Counted from the stretch's first letter, positions 33,155-41,274 are shown. The stretch: 58,201 nucleotides of DNA from Nonomuraea basaltis (GCF_005893125.1 NZ_VCJS01000069.1:1-58201), one strand, 5' to 3'. A program made the numbers and translations. The notes: generated by a model not told the origin, from the sequence alone.

Positions 33155-34042
33155 ATGTGCGGTATCGCAGGGATCCAAGTCCGTGACCCCTCGCTGGAGC
33201 CCCGGCTCGGCGCATTGCTCGCCGGGATGGTCCACCAGGCGGCCGAGCGCGGCCCCGACTCCGCCGGAGTCGCCCTGTACGGCGACCACCGGCTCACTCC
33301 GCCCGGCCACGCCGCGATCAGCCTGACCGGCCTCGGCCTGCCCGCCGCCGAGGCGGCCGCCCGCGTGGGCCGCGGCGCCGACGCCATCGCCGCCGGTCAG
33401 GCGGTCGTCGTCCGCAGCGCCGAGCTGAGCGCCATGGAGCTGGAGCGGGCCGTACGCGACGCCTTTCCCGAAGCCGTCGTCACCGGGCGCGGTTCCGGCC
33501 TGGCCGTGCTGAAGGGCGTCGGCCACCCGGACGCCCTGGTGGAGGAGTTCGGGCTCGGCGAGGCGGCCGGCTGGCAGGGGATCGCCCACACCCGGATGGC
33601 CACCGAGTCCGCCGTCACCCCGCAGGGCGCCCATCCCTTCTCCGTCGGCGAGAACGTCTGCCTGGTGCACAACGGCTCCTTCGCCAACCACGCCACCATC
33701 CGCCGGGAGCTGATGGCCGAGGGCGCCGTCTTCGACAGCGACAACGACTCCGAGGTCGGCGCCCGCTTCGTCGCCCACCAACTGGCGCGGGGCGTGGACC
33801 TGGAGAAGGCGCTGCTGATGCTGTGCGAACGCTTCGACGGCTTCTACACCCTTCTGGTCACCAGCGGCGACACGTTCGCCGTCGTCCGTGACGCCATCGC
33901 CTGCAAGCCCGCCGTCGTCGCCGAAACCGACGCCTGGGTCGCCATGGCGTCGGAGTACCGCTGCCTGGCCGGGCTGCCCGGCATCGAGTCCGCCCGCATC
34001 TTCGAACCCGAGCCCGAGGAGGTCTACACATGGCGGCGTTGA
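33155..34042 (+). CDS. mgsA: N-methylglutamate synthase subunit A, class II amidotransferase-like (GlxB)
   Basis: A 295-residue Ntn-type glutamine amidotransferase domain. The nucleophilic Cys2 follows the initiator Met (MCGIAG) and the substrate Arg/Asn/Gly motifs include IAHTRMATES and LVHNGSFANHA. In N-methylglutamate synthase this subunit, with MgsB and MgsC, releases methylamine from gamma-glutamylmethylamide (or handles the glutamyl donor) for transfer to 2-oxoglutarate. The stop overlaps the next start by 13 bp, so subunits are co-translated. The separate GAT, FMN and GXGXG polypeptides distinguish this from ordinary single-chain glutamate synthase. Confidence 0.86.
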   Translation: MCGIAGIQVRDPSLEPRLGALLAGMVHQAAERGPDSAGVALYGDHRLTPPGHAAISLTGLGLPAAEAAARVGRGADAIAAGQAVVVRSAELSAMELERAVRDAFPEAVVTGRGSGLAVLKGVGHPDALVEEFGLGEAAGWQGIAHTRMATESAVTPQGAHPFSVGENVCLVHNGSFANHATIRRELMAEGAVFDSDNDSEVGARFVAHQLARGVDLEKALLMLCERFDGFYTLLVTSGDTFAVVRDAIACKPAVVAETDAWVAMASEYRCLAGLPGIESARIFEPEPEEVYTWRR

Positions 34043-34719
34043 AGGCGACGGAGATCGACCTGCGGACCGCGTCCGTACGCGACCTGAACCGCGCGCTGCA
34101 CGCTGCCGAATCCGGCACCGCCTGGCGGGCCCGCCACCCCGACGGCGCCCACAACCTCGCCGTGGGCCTGAACGCCGCCGTCGACGTGGTCGTCGACGGG
34201 CACGCCGGATACTACTGCGCCGGCATGAACCAGTACGCCACCGTCACCGTCAACGGCAACGCGGGTGTCGGCGTGGCGGAGAACATGATGTCCGGCACGG
34301 TGCGGGTGCGCGGCAGCGCCTCGCAGTCCGCGGGCGCCACCGCGCACGGCGGCCTGCTCGTGATCGACGGCGATGCCTCGGCCCGGTGCGGGATCTCCAT
34401 GAAGGGCGTGGACATCGTCGTCGGCGGCAGCGTCGGCCACATGAGCGCCTTCATGGGGCAGGCCGGACGGCTCGTGGTGTGCGGCGACGCCGGCGACGCC
34501 CTCGGCGACTCGCTCTACGAGGCCCGCCTCTACGTCAAGGGCCGGGTCAGGTCCCTCGGCGCCGACTGCGTCGAGAAGGAGATGGGGCCCGAGCACCTCG
34601 CCGAGTTGGCCGGACTGCTCAAGGCGGCCGAACGCGACGACGACGCGGCCGAGTTCCGCCGCTTCGGCTCGGCCCGGCGGCTCTACCACTTCAACGTGGA
34701 CAACTCCGCGGCCTACTGA
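34030..34719 (+). CDS. mgsB: N-methylglutamate synthase subunit B, GXGXG beta-helix protein (GlxC)
   Basis: A 229-residue protein made of the glutamate-synthase C-terminal GXGXG right-handed beta-helix: repeated glycine-rich turns such as VDGHAGYYCAGMNQYATVTVNGNAGVG and DGDASARCGISMKGVDI. It has no catalytic site and serves as the structural subunit joining the amidotransferase and FMN subunits. It overlaps mgsA and precedes mgsC by 41 bp, with a GGAGGA ribosome site for mgsC in the gap. Confidence 0.85.
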   Translation: MAALKATEIDLRTASVRDLNRALHAAESGTAWRARHPDGAHNLAVGLNAAVDVVVDGHAGYYCAGMNQYATVTVNGNAGVGVAENMMSGTVRVRGSASQSAGATAHGGLLVIDGDASARCGISMKGVDIVVGGSVGHMSAFMGQAGRLVVCGDAGDALGDSLYEARLYVKGRVRSLGADCVEKEMGPEHLAELAGLLKAAERDDDAAEFRRFGSARRLYHFNVDNSAAY

Positions 34720-34760
34720 CCTCGCCACCGGCCCGTCACCGATCCCCTTCGGAGGACCCC

Positions 34761-36086
34761 ATGCACGACGACCCAGCGGCCTTCGGCCTGCGCGAGTCGG
34801 CGACGTTCGACCGCGCCACCATCCACGCCATCCAGCGCGCCGCCGAGACCGGCGTTTACGACATCCGCGGCTGGGGCGCCAAGCGCAGGCTGCCACACTT
34901 CGACGACCTGCTCTTTCTCGGCGCGAGCATGTCCCGCTACCCCCTGGAGGGCTACCGCGAGCGCTGCGACACCGACGTCGTCCTCGGCGACCGGCATGCC
35001 ACGCACCCGCTGCACCTGAGCACCCCGGTGACCATCGCGGGCATGAGCTTCGGCGCGCTGTCCGCTCCGGCCAAGGAGTCCCTCGGCCGGGGCGCGAGCG
35101 AGGCCGGCACCTCCACCACCACCGGCGACGGCGGCATGACCCCTGAGGAGCGCGGCCACTCCAAGCACCTGGTGTACCAGTACCTGCCGTCCCGCTACGG
35201 CATGAACCCCGACGACCTGCGCAGGGCCGACGCCATCGAGGTGGTGCTCGGGCAGGGCGCCAAGCCCGGCGGCGGCGGCATGCTGCTCGGCCAGAAGATC
35301 ACCGACCGGGTCGCGGCCATGCGTACTCTGCCCCCCGGTATCGACCAGCGCAGCGCCTGCCGGCACCCCGACTGGACCGGACCGGACGACCTGGAGATCA
35401 AGATCCGGGAGCTGCGGGAGATCACGGACTGGGAGAAGCCGATCTACGTCAAGGTCGGCGCCACCCGCACGTACTACGACGTCAAGCTGGCCGCCAAGGC
35501 CGGAGCGGACGTCGTCGTGGTCGACGGCATGCAGGGCGGCACCGCCGCCACCCAGGAGGTGTTCATCGAGCACGTGGGCATCCCCACTCTCGCCGCGCTC
35601 CCCCAGGCCGTGCGCGCACTGCAGGAGGAGGGCCTGCACCGCAAGGTGAGGCTCGTCATCTCCGGTGGCATCCGCAACGGCGCCGACGTCGCCAAGTGCA
35701 TGGCCCTGGGGGCCGACGCCGTCGCCATCGGCACCGCCGCCCTGATCGCGCTGGGCGACAACCATCCCAAGTGGGACGCCGAGTACCGGAAGCTGGGCTC
35801 GGCAGCCGGGTACTACGACGACTACCAGGACGGCCGCGACCCGGCCGGCATCTCCACCCAGGACGAGGAGCTCGCCGCCCGCCTGGACCCGGTCGAGGGC
35901 GGCCGGAGGGTCGCCAACCTCATCCGGGTGATGACGATGGAGGCCCAGACCATCGCCCGCGCCTGCGGCAAGGCTCACCTGCACCATCTGGAGCCCGAGG
36001 ACCTGGTGGCGCTGACCATCGAGTCCGCCGCGATGGCCCGGGTGCCGCTGGCCGGCACGGACTGGATTCCCGGGATCGTACGGTGA
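34761..36086 (+). CDS. mgsC: N-methylglutamate synthase subunit C, FMN glutamate-synthase domain (GlxD)
   Basis: A 441-residue FMN-binding glutamate-synthase-type TIM barrel: MSFGALSAPAKESLGRGA near residue 95, GGGGMLLGQKI, VVDGMQGGTAATQEVF and SGGIRNGADVAKCMALGADAVAIGTAAL for the phosphate loop. It would reductively condense methylamine with 2-oxoglutarate to N-methylglutamate. The cysteine cluster that binds 3Fe-4S in GltB (C-x-x-x-x-C-P) is replaced by YYDDYQDGRDPAGISTQ, so the iron-sulphur centre is absent or held elsewhere. Its TGA overlaps the GTG of the next gene. Confidence 0.87.
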   Translation: MHDDPAAFGLRESATFDRATIHAIQRAAETGVYDIRGWGAKRRLPHFDDLLFLGASMSRYPLEGYRERCDTDVVLGDRHATHPLHLSTPVTIAGMSFGALSAPAKESLGRGASEAGTSTTTGDGGMTPEERGHSKHLVYQYLPSRYGMNPDDLRRADAIEVVLGQGAKPGGGGMLLGQKITDRVAAMRTLPPGIDQRSACRHPDWTGPDDLEIKIRELREITDWEKPIYVKVGATRTYYDVKLAAKAGADVVVVDGMQGGTAATQEVFIEHVGIPTLAALPQAVRALQEEGLHRKVRLVISGGIRNGADVAKCMALGADAVAIGTAALIALGDNHPKWDAEYRKLGSAAGYYDDYQDGRDPAGISTQDEELAARLDPVEGGRRVANLIRVMTMEAQTIARACGKAHLHHLEPEDLVALTIESAAMARVPLAGTDWIPGIVR

Positions 36087-37216
36087 GCGGGGACGATCTC
36101 CCCCGCGAGGTGGAGCTCGCGGTGGTCGGCGCCGGGCTGATGGGCGCGGCCACCGCGTGGGCCGCCACCCGGCGCGGCCGTTCGGTCGCCCTGCTGGAGC
36201 GGTTCGCTCCCGGCCACGACCGCGGCAGCTCACATGGCAGCGCCCGCATCGTCCGCCGCGCTTACCCTGACCCGCTCTACGTGCGCATGACCGGGACGGC
36301 GATGAGGCTCTGGCGAGAGCTGGAGCAGGATGCCGGCGAGGGGCTGATCAGGGTCGTCGGCGGCCTCGACCACGGCCGCCGGCGCAACCCGGAGCGCCTC
36401 GCCGCGGTGCTGGCCGAGGCCCGGGTGGAGCACGAGCTGCTGCCCGCCGCCGAGGCCGCGCGCCGCTGGCCGGGGCTGCGCTTCGACGGGCCGGTGCTGT
36501 ACCACCCCGAGGCGGGCACCGTGGACTCGGCGGCCGCCGTGACGGCCTTCGTCCGGCGGGCAAGAGCTCGGGGGGCGTCGTTCCATCCCGAGACCCCGGT
36601 ACGGCGCATCGTTCCCCAGGACGATGGTGTGCGCCTGGAGACCGAGCGCGGCACGCTGACCGCCCGGCGCGCCGTGATCGCGGCCGGCCCGTGGCTGGCG
36701 GACCTGCTCGGCGGCCTGGTCGCGCTGCCCCCGCTGACCGTGTCCCAGCAGCAGGTGTTCCATTTCCCGCGCCGTGACCCCGAGGTGCTCTGGCCGGTCG
36801 TGGTGCACAAGGACACGCTGTCCTCCTACAGCCTGCCAGGCGGCAGGGACGGCGGCCCGGCGGACGGACGCAAGATCGCCGAGCACGACGCGGGCGGCGC
36901 CACCACCCCGGACACCCGCAGCGGTGTCATCGATCCCGTGGCGCGCGAGCGCATCACCGCCTACGTCCGCGAGTGGCTGCCCGGCCTCGATCCCGAGCCC
37001 TTCAACGAGACCACCTGCCTGTACACCTCCACCGCCACCGACGACTTCGTCCTCGACCGCGCGGGACCGCTGGTGATCTGCTCCCCGTGCTCCGGGCACG
37101 GGGCCAAGTTCGCCCCGCTGATCGGCGAGTACGCCGCCGACCTGGCGGCCGGCCTGCCTTCATCCGACGCGCGGTTCACCCTGGCCGCCCACCTGGCCGC
37201 GGCCGGACTCCCCTAG
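36083..37216 (+). CDS. Monomeric sarcosine oxidase/N-methyltryptophan oxidase-like flavoprotein, putative N-methylglutamate oxidase
   Basis: A 377-residue DAO-family flavoenzyme of the MSOX/SolA group. It shows VELAVVGAGLMGAATAWAA (FAD loop), SSHGSARIVRRAY (residues that cover the flavin in MSOX) and a C-terminal ETTCLYTSTATDDFVLD in which Cys312 aligns with the covalent-FAD cysteine of MSOX, followed by CSGHGAKFAP. It is translationally coupled to mgsC (GTGA). In this operon the obvious substrate is N-methylglutamate, giving glutamate, formaldehyde and hydrogen peroxide; no mgdABCD genes are present. Sarcosine or another N-methyl amino acid remains possible. Confidence 0.84.
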   Translation: MSGDDLPREVELAVVGAGLMGAATAWAATRRGRSVALLERFAPGHDRGSSHGSARIVRRAYPDPLYVRMTGTAMRLWRELEQDAGEGLIRVVGGLDHGRRRNPERLAAVLAEARVEHELLPAAEAARRWPGLRFDGPVLYHPEAGTVDSAAAVTAFVRRARARGASFHPETPVRRIVPQDDGVRLETERGTLTARRAVIAAGPWLADLLGGLVALPPLTVSQQQVFHFPRRDPEVLWPVVVHKDTLSSYSLPGGRDGGPADGRKIAEHDAGGATTPDTRSGVIDPVARERITAYVREWLPGLDPEPFNETTCLYTSTATDDFVLDRAGPLVICSPCSGHGAKFAPLIGEYAADLAAGLPSSDARFTLAAHLAAAGLP

Positions 37217-37791
37217 TGAGCGGCTTCCATCGTGCCGTACGCGGTGACGGTGAGGAACCGGATGGGCAGCTCACGCAGCTCCACCGGCCCGTGCGGCCCT
37301 TCCCCGTCGAACTGCAGCGCATCCCCCGGGTGCATCTCGTATCGGGAGTCGCCATGCCCGTAGACCATGACGCCCTCCAGCATGTAGAGGAACTCGGTGC
37401 CGGCATGCTGGAACAGCGGGAACACCTCGCTGGCCTCGGTGAGCGTGACCAGCAACGGCTCGATCCGCTTGTGCTCCCCGCGCAGCGAGCCGAGCTGCTC
37501 GTACAGGTGACCGACGTTGCTGCCGCGGCGGACGATCTGCGCCCCGTGACCGGCGGGGACGAACACCGCCTCCCGTTCGGCGTCCACGCCCCGGAACAGC
37601 GCGGTCACCGGCACACTGAGCGCGTCGGCGAGCTTGGCCAGCGTCGACAGGCTGCACGAGGTCTGCGCATTCTCGATCTTGGAGATCATCGCCTTGGACA
37701 TCCCGGTGCGCTGGGCGAGCGCGGCCACCGAGATCCGCTTGGCCAGCCGGTGCTCCCGCACCCGTATCGCGATGACCTCCTCGAGAGACAT
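37213..37791 (-). CDS. Cupin-XRE transcriptional regulator
   Basis: A 192-residue regulator with an N-terminal XRE helix-turn-helix (about 5-60, SVAALAQRTGMSKAMISKIENAQTSCSLSTLAKLADAL) and a C-terminal cupin sensor domain (about 115-185, FQHAGTEFLYMLEGVMVYGHGDSRYEMHPGDALQF). It converges on the oxidase gene with overlapping stop codons (CTAG) and is divergent from the dmm operon. A motif in its promoter, TAACGCCGCGG, also lies between amt and gmaS, so it is the likely local regulator of methylated-amine use. A GTG at 37818 could extend it by nine residues. Confidence 0.86.
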   Translation of the reverse strand: MSLEEVIAIRVREHRLAKRISVAALAQRTGMSKAMISKIENAQTSCSLSTLAKLADALSVPVTALFRGVDAEREAVFVPAGHGAQIVRRGSNVGHLYEQLGSLRGEHKRIEPLLVTLTEASEVFPLFQHAGTEFLYMLEGVMVYGHGDSRYEMHPGDALQFDGEGPHGPVELRELPIRFLTVTAYGTMEAAH

Positions 37792-37830
37792 CCCGCCAGC
37801 ATAAACGGAGTCCACCAACAGGAACCAACT

Positions 37831-37853
37831 CGTAACGGTATTTAACGCCGCGG
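37831..37853. promoter_or_regulatory. Candidate operator for the cupin-XRE regulator
   Basis: CGTAACG, four bases on, then TTTAACGCCGCGG. The TAACGCCGCGG part (37843-37853) is identical to 31645-31655 in the amt-gmaS intergenic region, and CGTAACG also recurs there (31643-31649). It lies between the divergent regulator and dmm operon. Confidence 0.42.
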
Positions 37854-37865
37854 CAACCCATCACG

Positions 37866-37902
37866 GTCTACTGACATTTATCTTCGTTTCTTATAAGTAG
37901 AC
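37866..37902. promoter_or_regulatory. Inverted repeat framing the AT-rich dmm promoter region
   Basis: GTCTACT and AGTAGAC (7 bp each) flank 23 AT-rich bases, 41 bp before the first ORF of the dmm operon. CTGACA and TATAAG lie within and beside it, though their spacing is short for a standard promoter. Likely promoter/operator of the dmm genes. Confidence 0.38.
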
Positions 37903-37943
37903 ACCTGGCATGAGGGATCTCCAGACCAGCGAAGGACACCATC

Positions 37944-38054
37944 ATGAGCGAAGGCTCCATCCGCAAAGCCGAGTACGGCTTCAAGGATCTCCCCAGTATG
38001 AACGTCCTGGGCGGCCTCGGCTTCTACACCGGCCACCGGTCGTTCGCTCCCTGA
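37944..38054 (+). CDS. 36-residue ORF leading the dmm operon, unknown
   Basis: A short ORF with a good ribosome site (GAAGGA, 7 bases before ATG), ending 6 bp before dmmA. Its product starts MSEGSIRKAEYGFKDLPSMN and ends with a Gly/Phe/Tyr-rich stretch and FAP. It has no membrane segment, no cysteine and no obvious leader-peptide run of one amino acid. It may be a small subunit or assembly factor of the monooxygenase, a regulatory leader peptide, or the stub of a longer gene. I do not recognise it. Confidence 0.5.
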   Translation: MSEGSIRKAEYGFKDLPSMNVLGGLGFYTGHRSFAP

Positions 38055-38060
38055 ACCGCC

Positions 38061-38621
38061 ATGTCGTTCTCTGCAGCGGAGCCCGGCCAGGCGGCGCGAA
38101 CCGGCGTCCACCCCGATCGCACCAGTGTGCCCCGCCAGGCCGAGGCGGCGCCGGAGGTGGATCTCACCGGACGGGACTTCACGGTGCTCGCCCTCGGCTC
38201 CCCGGCTCGCTCGGTGGCCGCCGCCTGGGCGATGCGGATCGAACAGGCCGGTGCCACGTCATGGGTGTCGTACGCGAACGAACTGAACGAGACGGTGCTG
38301 CACGCCTTCCGGGAACGGCTGACCGCGGCGAGCGTCGGCTGGCGGCTGATGTTGTGCGGCCCCGAAACGGACGTGCTGCGCCTGCGGACCGAGGCGGTGC
38401 GCGCCGGCGCCGTCCCCGCGGAGATCCGGACGTACGTCACCCTGACCGACAGGCGCGACGTCTACTGCGCGCACTGCCGCCACGTGACCAGGGCGGACAT
38501 CGCGATCGGCGGGCAGCTCACCTGCGGCGGGTGCGGCCTGACCCTGGTCTGCTACCACCACTTCTCCCGCCGGCTGGCCGCCTATCTGGGATACCAGGCC
38601 GACGCGGAGGAAGCCGCATGA
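38061..38621 (+). CDS. dmmA: Dimethylamine monooxygenase subunit DmmA-like
   Basis: A 186-residue protein with an N-terminal alpha/beta part (about 35-130) and a C-terminal cysteine-rich segment: CAHC, then a CGGC 21 residues later, forming a zinc-ribbon-like or Fe-binding knuckle, then LVCYHHFSRRLAAYLGYQ. This matches the DmmA family, the small subunit of the three-part monooxygenase that turns dimethylamine into methylamine and formaldehyde. It overlaps dmmB by 4 bp (ATGA). Its precise task in the complex is not known to me. Confidence 0.8.
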   Translation: MSFSAAEPGQAARTGVHPDRTSVPRQAEAAPEVDLTGRDFTVLALGSPARSVAAAWAMRIEQAGATSWVSYANELNETVLHAFRERLTAASVGWRLMLCGPETDVLRLRTEAVRAGAVPAEIRTYVTLTDRRDVYCAHCRHVTRADIAIGGQLTCGGCGLTLVCYHHFSRRLAAYLGYQADAEEAA

Positions 38622-39559
38622 CCCTCGACATGACCTTGGTGGTCCAGGACGCCGACCTGGTCGCGAACGGGATCCGATCGCTGAGGCTGGGCCGGCCCGA
38701 CGGCGGCCCTCTCCCCCGCTACGTGCCCGGCAGCCACCTCGTGGTGGAGTGCGGCGACGGACGGCGCAACGCCTACTCGCTCACCGGCTCTGGAACGGCG
38801 TCCACCGAATACCGCATCTCGGTGCTCCACAAGCCCGACGGGCGCGGCGGGTCGAGCTGGATGCACCGAGTCCCGGTCGGAGACACCGTTCGCGTCACGG
38901 CCCCGCGCAGCGCGTTCGCGCCCGTGGCCACCGCCCGCCGTCACCTGCTCATCGCGGGCGGGATCGGCGTGACACCGCTGCTCTCTCACACCCGCGCGGC
39001 CGCCGAATGGGGCCGCCCGTTCACGCTGCTGTACGGCTACCGGCCCGGGGCGGGCGCGCATCTGGACGAACTGCGCGAACTGTGCGGGACCCGGCTGCGC
39101 GAGTTCCCGGAGCAGGCTCCTTTCATCGGCGCCCTCCGCCAGGAACTGCGCCGCCAGCCGCTCGGGACGCACGTCTACGTCTGCGGTCCCGGCGGCCTCA
39201 TCGACGCCGTGTGCGAGATGGCCCGCGATGCCGGCTGGCCGGACGAGCGGGTGCACGCCGAGCGGTTCTCAGCCGACGATCTCGACCCGGGCGTCCCCTT
39301 CACCGCCCGGCTGGCGCGCTCCGGCCGCGCGGTCGGCGTACCGACCGGGGTGAGCCTGCTGGACGCGCTCGAGAAGGCCGGGATCGCCGTCCCGAACATG
39401 TGCCGCCAAGGCGTCTGCGGCGAATGCCGCGTCGGCGTCCGAACCGGACGCGCCGAGCATCGCGACCTCTTCCTGTCCGCCGCGGAACGGGCGGCGGGCG
39501 ACTCGGTGATGTGCTGCGTCTCGCGCAGCCTGGACGAGGAACTGGAGCTGGACCTGTGA
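38618..39559 (+). CDS. dmmB: Dimethylamine monooxygenase reductase subunit (PDR/VanB type)
   Basis: A 313-residue phthalate-dioxygenase-reductase-like protein. It has an FMN/ferredoxin-reductase beta barrel (about 1-105, with RNAYSLTG for flavin), an NAD(P)H domain (about 105-220, HLLIAGGIGVTPLL and VYVCGPGGLIDAV) and a C-terminal plant-type 2Fe-2S ferredoxin (about 230-313) with cysteines in NMCRQGVCGECRVG and, farther on, MCC. It passes electrons from NAD(P)H to the oxygenase. It is coupled to both neighbours by 4-bp overlaps, which fixes the order dmmA-dmmB-dmmC. Confidence 0.87.
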   Translation: MTLDMTLVVQDADLVANGIRSLRLGRPDGGPLPRYVPGSHLVVECGDGRRNAYSLTGSGTASTEYRISVLHKPDGRGGSSWMHRVPVGDTVRVTAPRSAFAPVATARRHLLIAGGIGVTPLLSHTRAAAEWGRPFTLLYGYRPGAGAHLDELRELCGTRLREFPEQAPFIGALRQELRRQPLGTHVYVCGPGGLIDAVCEMARDAGWPDERVHAERFSADDLDPGVPFTARLARSGRAVGVPTGVSLLDALEKAGIAVPNMCRQGVCGECRVGVRTGRAEHRDLFLSAAERAAGDSVMCCVSRSLDEELELDL

Positions 39560-40560
39560 CACGGATCGACCATGCGACCCTCCGCAGCGCGGAGACCGCC
39601 GACCAGATCACGCGCTTCCCCTTTCCCTTTCCTGCCGACACCTATCGCTACAGCACCAACGTCGAACCCGCCCGCCGCTTCGTCACGACCGCCGCCGGCG
39701 CATGGGGTGACCGGATCATCGAGGTCGACCGGCACTACCGTGCGGAACTGTCCGAGCGCGACCGCGTTCTGGCCGCGGATCCCACCCGATGCACGGTCCT
39801 GCCGCACATGCGTCCAGCGGCGTGGGACGCACTGCTGATGGTGCTGGGAGAGCTCGCCGCGGACCACCCGGACGTCATGGAGCTGAGCGACGAAGGCGGC
39901 GGCCGCCTGCGCTGGCGCAACGACCTGCTGGGCGTCGAGCAGTCGTTCACGGTCGGGGACGACGACTCGATACCGGGCGGTCCGCTGCGCTTCGCCGGAA
40001 CTCAGGCACAGGAAGATCTCGTCCTGCTCGACCAGCGCGAGGGCGCGCTGTGGGCCGACGCCGGGCTGGTCACCTTCGCCGCCGACTGGTCCCTGGCGTT
40101 CGACGTCGGGATGCCGTTTCTGGAGGTGCACGGTCCTGTGCCGCGGGTGCACGCCAACGGCGTCATCACCCGGGCGCAGCAATTCCTGATGCGCCTGGGC
40201 ACAGGGCAGGAGTACCGGCGCACCAACTGGACCATGACCGTCGACCGCCGGCTCGACACCTCGACGGAGACCTACCCCGAATGGGGGCGCGACCGGCGGC
40301 TCGTCACCGCGGGCGATCCCGGCGAACTCGGTGACCGGCTCCACCTCCGCGTGGAAGTGCAGCACCTCATCCGGCTGGCCCCCTCGGGTGCGATCCTCTT
40401 CCTCATCCGCACCTACCTGCTCTCCTTGGCGGACCTGGCCACCGTGCCGGAGTGGAGACGCCGATTCGCCGCCGTCCTCGCCGAGCTCCCCGACGACCTC
40501 GTCGACTACAAGGGCCTGACGCGCTTCCGGTCCGCCACCATCCGCTGGCTGCGTTCCTGA
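39556..40560 (+). CDS. dmmC: Dimethylamine monooxygenase catalytic subunit, DUF3445/HODM family
   Basis: A 334-residue DUF3445 protein, the family of haem-dependent oxidative N-demethylase alpha subunits. It opens FPFPFPADTYRYSTNVEPA, contains LEVHGPVPRVHANGVITRAQQFLMRL and TNWTMTVDRRLDTSTETYPEW, and ends with FLIRTYLLSLADL and DLVDYKGLTRFR, all typical of the family. It should oxidise one methyl group of dimethylamine to formaldehyde with O2. The GTG start overlaps the dmmB stop (GTGA). With dmmA, dmmB and the gmaS-mgs operon 5 kb away it gives a complete route from dimethylamine to glutamate. Confidence 0.86.
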   Translation: MTRIDHATLRSAETADQITRFPFPFPADTYRYSTNVEPARRFVTTAAGAWGDRIIEVDRHYRAELSERDRVLAADPTRCTVLPHMRPAAWDALLMVLGELAADHPDVMELSDEGGGRLRWRNDLLGVEQSFTVGDDDSIPGGPLRFAGTQAQEDLVLLDQREGALWADAGLVTFAADWSLAFDVGMPFLEVHGPVPRVHANGVITRAQQFLMRLGTGQEYRRTNWTMTVDRRLDTSTETYPEWGRDRRLVTAGDPGELGDRLHLRVEVQHLIRLAPSGAILFLIRTYLLSLADLATVPEWRRRFAAVLAELPDDLVDYKGLTRFRSATIRWLRS

Positions 40561-40641
40561 CCTGTCGGGAAGAACCTTCCGTATGACGGCAGTGCCGGGG
40601 GCAGAGGCATTGCGCCGACAGAGCAGCGGCGGTCCGTCGCG

Positions 40642-41271
40642 TCAGCGCAGCAGGAGGCGGTCCACCGCGTCGGCCAGCCAGTCGGCGTAGTCGCCCAGTT
40701 CCCACTTGCGGCCGACCATGAACGCCTCCGCCGTCTGAGTCGTGAAAGTCGCCCAATAGATGTCAGTGGCACGCTCGACGGTAAGCCCCGGGCGCAACAT
40801 GCCGGAGAAGGATTCGACGATGACCCGCATGTCGGTGTAGCGGCGCCGTTCGTACTCCTCCCATGCCTCGCCGATCTCCGGATCGACTGCCGCCGCCTCC
40901 CGGAATACCCGCATGACCGGCCCGATCCGGGGCACCCAGTCCTGCGCGATTCCCCTCAGCAGGCGCAGCTTCCTCTCCTTGTCGCACTCGGCGAGCAACC
41001 GCTGGAACGGGTCACGCTGTATCAGCGGCTCAGGCGCGGCGTCGCCCGCCGTGGTCTCGTCGACCACGGTCAAGAGCAGCGCCGCCTTACTGCCCTGCGC
41101 GTACACGGTCGGCGCGGAGACGCCCGCCCGCTCGGCGATGTCCTTCATGGTCGTCTCGGCGTAGCCCTGCCCGAGGAAGCACTCCGTTGCAGCGGCGATC
41201 ACGGCCGCCCTCGTCCGCTCCGCCTGCTCAGCGCGCAGCGCCGAGCGGTACGCACGCCTTCGCTCCGTCAT
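40642..41271 (-). CDS. TetR family transcriptional regulator
   Basis: A 209-residue TetR protein with the helix-turn-helix at about 28-60 (TMKDIAERAGVSAPTVYAQG) and a ligand domain of the type found in many actinobacterial efflux or detoxification repressors. It is divergent from the hemerythrin gene at 41330. The 58-bp gap holds a good sigma-70-like promoter and two direct repeats, which are likely its operator. The end converges on dmmC (80 bp), but the divergent orientation ties it to the hemerythrin/DUF2855 genes and not to the amine cluster. Confidence 0.87.
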   Translation of the reverse strand: MTERRRAYRSALRAEQAERTRAAVIAAATECFLGQGYAETTMKDIAERAGVSAPTVYAQGSKAALLLTVVDETTAGDAAPEPLIQRDPFQRLLAECDKERKLRLLRGIAQDWVPRIGPVMRVFREAAAVDPEIGEAWEEYERRRYTDMRVIVESFSGMLRPGLTVERATDIYWATFTTQTAEAFMVGRKWELGDYADWLADAVDRLLLR

Positions 41272-41274
41272 GTA

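Noticed and set aside
33155..36086. A split ordinary glutamate synthase
   Set aside because: Separate amidotransferase, GXGXG and FMN subunits without a GltD partner, beside gmaS, match N-methylglutamate synthase.
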